From Theristus sp. LFF4_11 (Eukaryota; Nematoda; Chromadorea; Monhysterida; Xyalidae): a stretch of 64,000 bases of DNA. Of this stretch, positions 25,601 through 37,600 are shown piece after piece. Both the position numbers and the translations under genes were made by a program. Numbering within the stretch: position 1 is the first letter of the stretch; each line of letters begins with the position of its first letter. Under the pieces are notes generated by a model that saw only the letters and a list, made by a program, of their open reading frames with translations, made no database searches and was not told where the DNA came from. The stretch covers positions 62,001-126,000 of the forward strand of contig JASANC010003487.1 in the NCBI GenBank assembly GCA_030248135.1, in the 5' to 3' direction.

Positions 25601-28600
25601 TTCAACCGGATAGCACGTACGAAATCGTGGTGAAAGCAAGGACGATCAAGGAGGGCCCACCATCGGAGCCAACCCTGATAACGACGGAAGAAGCCAGTGC
25701 GTATAATTAAAAAGAATTAATGATCAATGCGTTTGTCAATTAAAAAGAGAAAGTGAAAACTTGGATTTTTCTGGAAAATGTGTATCTGCGCTGGAACCAG
25801 CTTCTTGTTTTAACCGCAGCTAATCAGTTCAACTCAACACTTTCATATTGTGAACACACAACAACGCTGTGTCAATTAATGTACGGATAAAAGATATAAA
25901 AACTGATGACGGCAACAAGTAGCTAGAATTACTGAACAACTCAATTGCCCAAACATTTTCAGAGCCAACCGGTGCACCAGTGAAAGTTCAAACATCGAAT
26001 GTTAACCGAGATCGTGCGACCTTAGAATGGGAGCCACCGGGATGCGACGACCGAAACGGTGACATCACTGGCTATCAGTTCGAATTGGAGGCACTTGACC
26101 AATGGGTACTTGACCAACCTCAGCGAACTGGAAAATCGCGTCTCGATCGCGTCGACCTGGATAGCTTGATTCCCTATACACGGTTAGTTGATTCACGATT
26201 TGGCAAATATTAAATATACAAGCTACAGGTCTGACTGCTTAATTTATTTAAATGTTTTTTGCACACTAGGTTATTTGTCAACTAGCCCATTATCCAGAAG
26301 TGTTCGAATTATATCAAATTTGCATTTTAGCTTTTTTAATAAATCATTGTTTGAACTACAGCTACAAGTTCCGCGTGCGCGCCGAAAACTCGCAGGGAGA
26401 AGGTCCGTTCAGCGATTGGCTAGAATTCCAAACGCGACCGGGCGCCCCGCCGGCTCCACGCGATCTCGTTGCCGAGAAGAAACAGTCGAGCGCCGTAAAA
26501 ATCTCGTTCCTGCCACCAAGTCCGCCCCATGGTGAAATCGACGAATACCGAATTCGACATACGGTGAAGGACAGAGTCAGCTGGACAGAGGTTTGTGTGA
26601 AGATGAGTAAAAAATGAATAAATGAGCTGTATGGTGGATCTGGTGTATGAAGTAATTCAATTCAGTTTTAATAAACAAATTACGTGTTAGGAGAGACTCG
26701 TCTGTACAGACTTTTTTAAATTTTTATTTTTTTAGATTTTTCAAAAATGCTCATGCAACGTGTGTCGTGTCGTCAAAAACATTTCTGTGAACGTTACTTT
26801 TCAATTGATAAGGCCATCATACTTCCCATTCCCTCAGCTATAGCGTTAAGTATACCAGGTCCGCAAGTCCCCGCGCGAGTTGGCTTGTCAGCACGGCGGA
26901 ACACGTCTCTGCTATCACATTGCTGAATTGCAACCGGAAACCGAGTACGAAATCGAGGTCGCCGCTCATACACGTGACGGCGATTGGGGCAATTGGGCGC
27001 AAGCGTTGACCGTAGAAACAAGCGAGATGATCATACCGGCATTGGACAGTCATCTGCAAGTGGTCGATCAACGACCGGATGGTTTGACATTGGAGTTCGA
27101 AGGACTTGATCCAGATAAGGTAATATTCTTGAACATTTTTTTTAACTTAGTACTGATCTGGGAAGTAGCAAGATGATCCAAAAAGGCGCATGGATCAAAT
27201 GTTTTGTGGCAGAGTTTCCTGTTGCTGTAACCAACAGGCCAAGAAGATGAGATCAAGTGACAAAATTTGAATATGTTTTTATTTCACAAATTACTTGTTT
27301 CATTTGCAGACAAAGAATCTGCGTGGCTACGTGTTGGAATGCAGCGAACAAGGCGGAAAATGGACGCAGCGTGGCGGCTTGATTCCGCTGCAGCATAGTC
27401 GCAATCGAAAATACAACGTCATTGTGAGTGTTTTTAGTGTTAATTATAAAGTTTTTATCAAATCAAACAACTGATTGACTCGGCTGCATAAAAATAAGTT
27501 TGTTAAAGGTGGACAATCTGGAAGCCGACACACCATATTTCTGCCGCGTACGTGCGGCTGCTAAAAATGGCAAAAACGGTCCGCCAGGCCCGGAAGACCG
27601 TGTTGAAACGTCATGTGGTGGTCAGTTTTTTAGTTTTGTGCACTTTGTGGCATTCATCAATTTTGTTAAATTTTAAACCATCAATCACGATTGGACAAGG
27701 TCTTTGTAAAAAATTCAGAACCGAAATCACCGCCACATAACGTGAAACTCAGCTCCGACGATTTTCGAACAATCAAGGTCAAATGGGAGGTATGTCTGAA
27801 GTTTTTCAAATTCCTTCTTAATGTCAAAACTTTCAAATCTAAACTTTAACTTCACGAAAAGATACCAAACATTTGCTTCACGTAAATCTTCTCAGGAACC
27901 ACCGAAGTCATCGTGGCAATGCTCGCACGTTACGTACGTTCTGCATTATCGTAACGACACGCACGACGGCTACATTGACATTGCGACCACCGATCCAAAA
28001 GAATACTCGTTTGAAACGTTTCCGGGAACAACGTGGACGGTTTGTGGTTGCCACTTATTCCGCACTGTTTTTGCTGTTTGAAAAGTGGGGAAATCAATGA
28101 GATAGGTCTAAAAGTTAAGGTACTTTCTCATTTTATCTTACATTTAGGTGAAAATGCGCACACAAGCACTCGAGAATGACGGACGTGACAAAGGACCTGT
28201 AAGCCGATGGTCACCGGAGGATGTTCATACAATTCGAGTGCCTGGTAAACAAACCCGTTTTACTTTGGTATTGAGTTGAGTAAAATCTGCAATAAAATTT
28301 CTGAAAAAAACAATGTGAATCTACAACTAAAAAACATAATTTCACTAGACGACATCTTTGTCGATGTCAGTCCAAAGGGGCCCGAGATGCTGGACGTAAA
28401 ATGGGAAATGAAAGCAGAAGACAAGGGCTGGAAGTACGGATCGGATGTCACTTATCGTCTTCTACAAATTGGCAATTGTGAACCCGACGACTCGGCATTG
28501 CCGGTTACCAAGTACAACATTCAGGTACAGAGCGACTCTGGCAACTTTTGCCACTATTCATTTTTTATTTTCAAACTGTTGCCAATTTTTTCTTCAGACA

Positions 28601-31600
28601 AACAATTTGCTACTGAAAGGCCTTGAGCCGTACTCGCTTTACGAGATTTCTGTGAAGCCAAGAGCGCCGAAGGACGGCATTGAGACGCCGAAGACGACCG
28701 AGACGAAACGAACTGAAGAGCAAAGTTGGTAACAAACCGATGAATTGTACACTAGCATATTCAATATTTGCAGCGCAATGGTAGTACTGCTAGGCTAGAA
28801 TTAGAAATCATAGGCAGCCAATCATAGGTATTCTACACAGCTGAAAGAATTTTGCCGTTTCTTACCGGAAATCGCTATTTTTCTCAGGTCCCACCGGTCC
28901 GCCAACGAACGTTCACAATGAGGACGCTACTCGCGATTCGCTCCTGTTTCGCTGGGACCCACCAGACTGCGACAAGCAGCACGGCGAAATCACGCAATAC
29001 GAGTATCAGTTGATTGGACTGGATGACTGGGTGCGAACCGCGAAATACCAGTCGGTCACCTCTCGTGATCGTGTCGTGATTCAGGATCTGGCGCCCGGCA
29101 CACGGTACCGATTCAAGGTAAAGGCGTACACAGCCGCCGGACCGGGACCGTGGTCGGATAACGTCGACGTTCGAACTGCTGGAAGCGGTTGGTTCAGCCA
29201 ATGAAGTAGTCAAAATATGATACCTAAAACACGAAGAAATTGAAAGACAATTTGTGGTATGACTTTGATGATTCAAAATTTCAAAACGCTCTGTTGTCTC
29301 GTGTTTCCGACAATGTAGACCATTAATTGGTCATGTAGCCCAAGAACTCATCACTCAGTTTTCATCTATGGAAACTCTCCAACTTTCCAAAGTCAAACAT
29401 CCAAGTGATCTCCAAACTCAGCCAATTAATTTCGTTTAGAAATCGGTTCGCCCGTCGAGCTACACGCGATCACCAGCGGCGCTCGCTACGTCGTTCTCGC
29501 CTGGCTGCCGCCGTATCCGCTCCGTGGCGCCGTCACCGGCTACCAACTAGCCTACTCGACGCAAGCGGAGTCGACCGACCCGACAGTCGTGGATCTCAGT
29601 GCGGAAGACCTCGCATGCAACCAATATCGCAGCGCCGTGATCACGCACGAGTCGCGATGCTTCAAACTGGAAGGCTTGGATCCGGTGACGACCTATGTCG
29701 TCAAGGTTCAGGCACGCGCGGAATCCGGTAACTGGGGCGAATGGTCGTTGCCGGTGTACGTGTCAACGAAGGAGCTGCCCGGACCGTTGGGCGGCAGTTT
29801 AGTGCAGAAGTCGAACACGCACGACTCGATCGGAGTCAAATGGATTCCGCCCGGCGTGATCGAGGATGAAATCCGGTATTATTTGGTTAGTTATGTTGGT
29901 TGTTAAATTGATTTTGAAGCTGGATTCTAGTCTCTGGACCACACTCTACACTGAAAACCGTTTTTCCCAACTTTCATCTGAACATTTTTGCTAATGCTCA
30001 TATTTCTTGTGGCCACCGATGGAAGCCTAACAAAAACGTTTGGCTAACGGGTAGTAGCCACAAGAGATGGAGCGTTTAGTTTAGACATTTTTGTTTGGTT
30101 ACCACCGGTTTGGCAAAATGTTTGGAAAAAGTGGAGGTGGAGGAGATTGTGGAGGAGATTCAAAGCTCTCGCAAGTACAGTTTTTTACGTGCAAAAAAAC
30201 TGTTTCTCGATCTTCAGGTCTCCATATCAATCGCCAGCGACCGAGCGAAGGACGTCAAGACGCACAACCTGTCTCGAGATCGACTTGATCTCGACTTCAA
30301 GAACCTGAAGCCGGTCACTGCGTATAACATCACGGTGCAAGGCGGCGCGGAAGACCGAATCATTTGGTACATTTCGAAGATCTTCCGAACCACCGACATC
30401 ACCACTGGTCCGCTCGCTTGGCTCTCGGCGCCGACAAACTTGAGGTTGATCGATAAGACCCACGAAATGATGCATGTCGAATGGGACCCACCGGAGATTC
30501 TGTTGCCCCGGTACCGTGAGCTGTTGACTCATTATTCGGTAGGTATGGAAAAATTCTTTTCGAAATAGTATTTCGGCTACTGTCCAATCAGATTTCAGAT
30601 TTTTTGCAACCTTTGCGAATTCTCTGTGTTTCCAGGTGACGATCGCACCGTACAACCACCACATCGGTATCACCGGTCAGAAGCGTCGTTTCACGGTGAA
30701 TGTGCCCGGCACTCGCATCAAGTGGGACGACTTGGAATGGGAGACCGTCTACAATATCACCGTGGAGGCGTGCACGAACAACGGCTGCGGCGAACAGCTC
30801 TGGGGCGCCTACTCGACACTTCCGTATCCGGGACGTCCGCATGTGCTCCGATTGGTCTACCGAACGCCGTGGTCGTTGCGGGTGAAGTGGAAATCCGTGT
30901 GGGCCGACAGCAAATGGGGATACGAGGTGAGGTGGCGGCGAACGATTTGGTTGCACCGAGTAAAAATGCAATGGTCTTTCGTATACTTCCCCGGGAAACT
31001 ACCACGTCAACAAAAATATCATCAACGTTATCGCGTCATTGCGACAAAATGATCTGAATGAAAGTCGCATTAAAATTTTATCTATTTCCAGCTGGCGGCC
31101 TACCCGTTGTACTCGCTGACGCCAGGTATCAACATGGAGAAAGTGCACACGCGCACCGTGCCAGCGGGAGCGACCGCCTACACGATTGAGAATCTCCATC
31201 CGTCCACGATTTACAATGTCACATTGACGCCGAAACATTCCGCGGGTATGAACAATGTGTTTTTCATTTAATTTTAGGCAACTAAGATGAATTGAACTGA
31301 CTGAAAGTTGAGGTTGTGTTGTATTTGATTCATTTTCGTCGGAATTCGTCGTTTTTTTAGCCGTTGCCTGGGGCGCCTATAACACACTGCCGCCTGGTGC
31401 ATTGGTTGTCTCGAACTTGCGCAGCTGCAAAACAACCGAATATGCGATCTCAATCTCGTGGGACGCGTTGGTCATTGGAACTGCCGAGGAGAAGACCGTT
31501 GAGGCGTTGAAATATCGGGTACGACGTTTAGCTGTTTGAGAGTAATACGCACTAGGACTACTGTTTCTGTGTGTTTTTTCTTTTCACACGAGAACCATTC

Positions 31601-34600
31601 CATTTGCCTGCATCCGCCATATGTACAAACCACTCCCATTTATCAAAGGTCCGTGTTTTGGAACAGTGGGAACAAGTTTTTCAGTGAAAACTAACATTTT
31701 CAACAGGGTTCTGGTGAAGGACAATTTTTGAATTATTGTGCATGCAGGTGCGCTACACCAAGTCGGACCTCGACACCTGGATTGACATGGACGAAAAAGC
31801 GTCGATCGACCTGCGTTGTCCCGGCGATCCGTGCAACAAGAAATGCTATCTGCTTTACAATCTCGAGCCGAGCGCCAGCGAGTACACCGTTCAGGTAAAG
31901 TGCGCCTGTCGGAGGCCAACAAACTGAAAAAAAACGTCAATTTGGTTCTTGAGTTTTCATTAGAAACTGAAAATCAGTTATCAAACCGCCATGGGATTTT
32001 ATAATTTTCGGTTTTCGGAACTGCTACTGAAGCTTTTTGTTTTTATCTCCGGAGTGGAAAATTTCTGGACATTTCTTTCATTTCCCTTGAAGCACATTTG
32101 AAACATATTTGAAGCACGGCGCTATAGCATATCGGCTACCTTGCCACCAATTCGGCAAATAGCTTAGCATCCGAAAAAGAGTACCAAAGCGTCGGATACA
32201 AGTAAGCAGGCTTTACCGTATCTCTGAGCACTAGAGCACTCATCCATGATACCGAACGTTGGGCTGTCACTTGTCACAGTCATTCTCGGCCAGGCGTCGA
32301 ACCTAGTTCATTAATCCCTAAGCGCCTTGGACGATTGCGCCACCGCGACCACCATCAAATTCTCTTCAAATTTGCAGGTGAGCGCGCACATCGGCGGCGA
32401 ATGGCACCGATGGAAGACCGTGGCGATGCACGCGCCCGCCGATCCGAACACACTGAAAGAGAAGGCCTGTTGTATCGTGCCGCCGGACTACTACTTGGAC
32501 ACGTTGTTTGAGCCGGGCACCACGCGCGAGATCATCATCAAGCCGGTGCCGAATGACACGAATATTCTGTGAGCGGACGGCGGCGTAGAAAAAGCCGCAT
32601 TTTTGCAATTTGGAGAGTTTGGGAATCCGTTGGGTGGTGTAGTGTAGTTTCTTGCTGAAGTGTGAAGCCGCCAAACAACAACAGTTTCCGGGCATTATGC
32701 TATTCCGAACACTGGTCTAATGTTAAAATAATGCGTCCTAAAAAGTGCAATCAATTTCCCAAACAATCACAGCCGTTACTACGTCGTCGCGGACACGCGC
32801 GCTGAACGAGGCGACATCAACTCGTCAATGTTGACGGACAAACTGAGCGCTCAGAAACAAGGCATCCCGTACTACGTCACCGGATCGTTCGATCGAAACA
32901 CGCTGACGAAGGAGCAAAAGTTTCCGGTCGGCGACGGCGGGGTGTACGGTGGCTTCTTGAACTATCCGATGGAGAAGGGCGTCAATTACGAGTTTCCGTT
33001 CGTCGCCGTCTGGTGGTTCGACAATAAGCCGCTCGTCGGTTGGTGGCGAGGTGAGTGGAGTTGCAATTGTTTTTTTTTGTTGATTGCAGGGATTTGGGTT
33101 GCTGTTTAAAGAATTTGAAGTTAAAAATTGTTGGTGTTGTTCTTGCGGAGGGAACCAAATGTTTAAAAACAGCATAAATTTTAATGAAGGCAATAAAGAC
33201 TTCGCTGCTATCATAGAAAGATAAAACAAAAAACAACACCAAAAATGCGATTGTTACCGAGAAACAACATATCTACCTCTCAAATATGGCCACATGGGAA
33301 CTTTTTTGTGTGATATTGGAAGACATCTTCAGATCATCAGAGCTTAAGACCTCAGCTTTGAAGAAAAAAAAATTGTTCCCTGCGCATCGTATCACCAGAC
33401 CCTTCACAGTGTTTTGTTTTTCACATTTTTTGAACTGGCCCACTACTTCAAATTGTTAAACCGGGCTGAAAAAATCGCAGGGATAAAATAAAATCGCTCA
33501 ATAAACGAGTCACAAAAAACACAGGAAAAATAAACACAATCCGTCCTGCCAAAAAAATCCCTTGAAAAAAACGCAGTGTTTTTTAATATGTTTTCACAAT
33601 TTTCGCGCATTCCATTCGCGCAAAAAAAAAGATTCAACGCAAGCGTGTGAATTGACTTCGCTTCGATTTCTCACACCGTTTTTCAGCTGATGCATGCATA
33701 CCAAAGTTTATTATTGCTGCACGCCAAATAAAGTTTTACAACAAAAGTGCCCAACATTGTGTCAAACGGAGTAGGGTACATGTCACACATGCGAATCTGT
33801 GAAGCCGAAGCTGTGGGCACACGGATTACGGTATCTTTAGTCTCGACACGATCTCTCCGCTGATCTCTAAAAAGGATTCTTGCAACTAGTTTGTCCTAAT
33901 TTCTTGAGCTCAATTTTCTTGACAAGTACAAACGATCGTTGCGAGACCGATTACGGTTGGATACCGTACTCCGTCCGATCACAGTTTTGGCATTTATTGT
34001 TGGGTGTTGAACTTTTTTTGCAGTGTGAGGCATGTTTTAGTTTTCCAAACATGCTGCTCCCTAGTTTTTCCACACGCGAATTTCAATCCAGTTTTGTCAC
34101 ACCGTGTATGGTATGGCTGATGGTGTTTTTACGCGTTTTGTTGATTTGATTGCCACTCTATCTGGATGACACAAAATTTGTCATCGAAAGTTTTTAATGG
34201 ACTGTTTGTATGTATGTGATGTTGTCTCTTGCTTGACCGCTACATGTTCAGTTTAAAGTTGTTTTAGTGCTCTTTAGTTTTTATGGCTCTCTCACTGCAA
34301 TGTCTTAATTAACTGCACAGTTTGCATCTTACATGACAAAATGTGCAACATGATAGTGTCTCAGAAAAGTTTTATTTTCAGTTTTTTTTGAAAAAATTTG
34401 ATCAACGTTTGTTTATCCAATGAAAACATTTATAAGTAGTTTAATTTCACCGTGTCATTTGATTAGTAACATATAAAACTCAAAACCTCCAAAAAAATTG
34501 TTGAGCTTTCAGTTCAACAGTTTTTTGTTGTTGTTTGATGTCTTGTTTTTCTCAGGTTTTGGTTTTTTCGTGCTCATTTGTACAAAAGCAAACGGCCAAA

Positions 34601-37600
34601 AAATTCCAGTCATATAAACAATTTGTACGGGTCTCTACCGGCATTTTTGCCGACACACTCAATCTTTTGGTCTTCGGACTGCTGAATTCGACTGCGCAAT
34701 GGGTTTTGGTGTGTTTACCTTCTCGATGCTTTCGTTAATTAAAATGGTACTACTTTTTAAGTTGGGCAAAAACAAAGTTTTAAAACCGCCAAGTCTCCTC
34801 TTCTAGTCATCAAATCTCACCAAAAAGTCACCGAAATTCTTTTTTCTGAGTTTTTTTCAGATTCGCGCGGACTCATCGTGGCTGGCTGGCCGTGGTGGTG
34901 GCTGCTGCTTCTGTTGTTGTTGCTGTTGCTGTTGATACTGCTGTGCTGTTGTCTGTACTGGCTGTGGGCGAGGTAAGAGCTGACATACAAATGGTCATGC
35001 TTGACAAAAAAAAACAAATTAAAAATACGAAATCAGCAAAATATAGCAGTTAGTGGCGTTGACGACTTGTTCTACAATAAGTTCAGAGGTTGTCAGTTAT
35101 CCGTGAGTATGTGCAGAATTGCCAACGTCAGTGGTGGTCATAAAACCACAAAGTGAAAAAAACAAGTTTTTTTTGCATCTTGAACAAACAGCCAAATGAT
35201 CAATAAAACTTGACTCCATTATCGTTCCTGTTGAGTGTATCGCAAAAAAAATATTTTTTTCAGTCGATACCGCCGAAGGGCCGGTCGTCGCGTTGTCGGC
35301 AACGGCACCGCACAGCCGCTGCTGGGCACAATGAGCACAATCGATGTGAGTGACACTAAACAGAGAACGACAAAGTCAACACTTTCTTTGGTCGACAATT
35401 TGTTGACTGAAGAAATGCTTGGAGCGAACTTTTGCTGACGACGTTAAAAAACGTTGTTGTCTCAGTCTGACGATTTCCAGTTCAAAAAGCGATATAATTA
35501 ATGATTTCAGTGCAGATATTATTGAGCAGCACGAACTTTTTGTTGGAGATGGATTCATATTATTCTGAGAACACCACTGAAATTCTTTGTAAAAACGTTC
35601 AAAAGTTAATTTTGAAAACGTTTTCAGAAAGACAAACACATGGCGTCCGATCTAAAGGCGCTCGAATCGCGCATCGACAACATCAAAGTGCAGCTGGACA
35701 GCCGATCTGGCGGTAAGCGGGAGAAAAAAAAACGCTTTTTGGTAGCCATTAAAAGGTTTTTTCGGTGGTTTTTGTTTGAAATCACTCAGCATAACAATAA
35801 CTGATTGTTACTAACTTTAAGTGTGTCATATGGTGGTGGTACAGTATGGCCGAATAAATGAGGCAGTCCGTCAAGGCGGGATCAGCCGCAGACTAGGAGT
35901 TGTCTTTTTCAAAAAAGCCAACATAATTCCCAATCATGTGTGCAAGGGATAAAGAATGAACAGAATAGCGCGGATAATCTATTAGTTTAAAAAAACGCGT
36001 CCAATTTGGCACACAATTTAGTTTCTGAGCGTCTTTTTTCTTTCATTCAAAATTCGCGCGCTCCTTGCACCCTGAAAAAAACTGCCATGTTTAACCGGCC
36101 ATACCGTATTTGTTTTCATGCACTTTTGGTGAAGGTGAAAAACTAAAACATATTTGTTAACATTTTTTGCCTTTTTTGCCTCGTTTGCCTTCATAACACT
36201 GCTTCACAATATAACCGTGAAATATTCGCAGAATATGCTCACATTTTCTTTTCGTTTCGCTTCCAGATCAAACCGGCCGAGACGCTGATGTGAGTGCGCA
36301 TAATGAGAAAAAGAACAAGCAACCAGATTTTTTTAAGTTTTGTTTTATATAAAACTGCAGTACATAGCTGTTCGTTGCCGCATTGTACAGAAACCGTGAA
36401 ATAGTTCGCTGATATGTATTAGAGACGTTTTGTGAAGTCAGCGCACTTTTGGATATTGCACAGTCACAAACAAACGCACAGGCTCAGGGGCTGGAGGGAG
36501 ACACACAGTTCTATCGGAGTTTCCTGCGTTTTCCGAAATAAAATGAATGAATGAAGGAATGAATGACACACGCGCCCTGCTTTCACATATTCAATGTGTG
36601 CCAGTGTGTTTGTCTGTACTGTGTTGTGCACATCGAATGCACTTTCGTCCTGCTAGAAGTTTCTTTTCCAAACAACTGGTATGCACGGCAAAAAAAAACA
36701 TCCACGCATAAAAAATGCGTGTCCTTAATAATGCGGTCAAGGTTAGCTCGGACGAAATGGACGCAGTTGACCGCGCCGCAAACGTCCGCAGTAAACGCAG
36801 TAAACGGTCGAGCAACACTCAAATGGCCAATGGAACGATGCTGACAAGCAATTTGACGCGGCGAGACCTGTTGGAGTTGCGACATTCGTTGTTGCTGGGT
36901 GCGCGCGAGACTTCGCCAACTCAAAAAATGCCAAAAACACATTCCAAAATGCGTGCCAAAGTTAATGCCATGCCAAAATGTGTGCCAAAAACGCAAAAAA
37001 GAGCAGCTGACACACAGCACAATTATTGGCACATATTATGGCATGGCATCAATTTTGGCACTCTTTTTGGAATGTATATTTTGGCATTTTATGAGCGTGC
37101 GGCCGCTTACAGCGACTCTGTCCCCGTTCTAGAGCTGTTTTCAGTATTGTTTGAATTGGGTCAAGTTGATTTTCAAGGCTGGAAGTTGTCATTATTGGAA
37201 ACACAGAATTCTTCTTGAAAATCAAGTTGATCCATTCAAAAAGAACTAAAAGGAGCACTGGAAAGGGCTGGTTACATTACAACTTTAGCAAGTCGTGTTC
37301 TTTTTTGCACTTACACTTTTTTCAGTTTGCTTTGACACAACAAACTAACCTCTTTCACTAACCCATATTTTGATCAACAACTCAGTCAAATGCCAAGTCT
37401 GTGAACCCACGGCGAATACGGTATATACAGTAGTTGGCCTTGACACGATTTGCTCATGTCATGCTCATGCTCATGAACGACGTGCGTTCCGTGCGTACGT
37501 AAGAAAAACTACCTAATTGCTAAACGCGCCTTTAGACACCATTACTCCGTGGTGCCTAGACAAATTTGCCATTTGACCATCGTAGCAGCTAGCTAAACGC

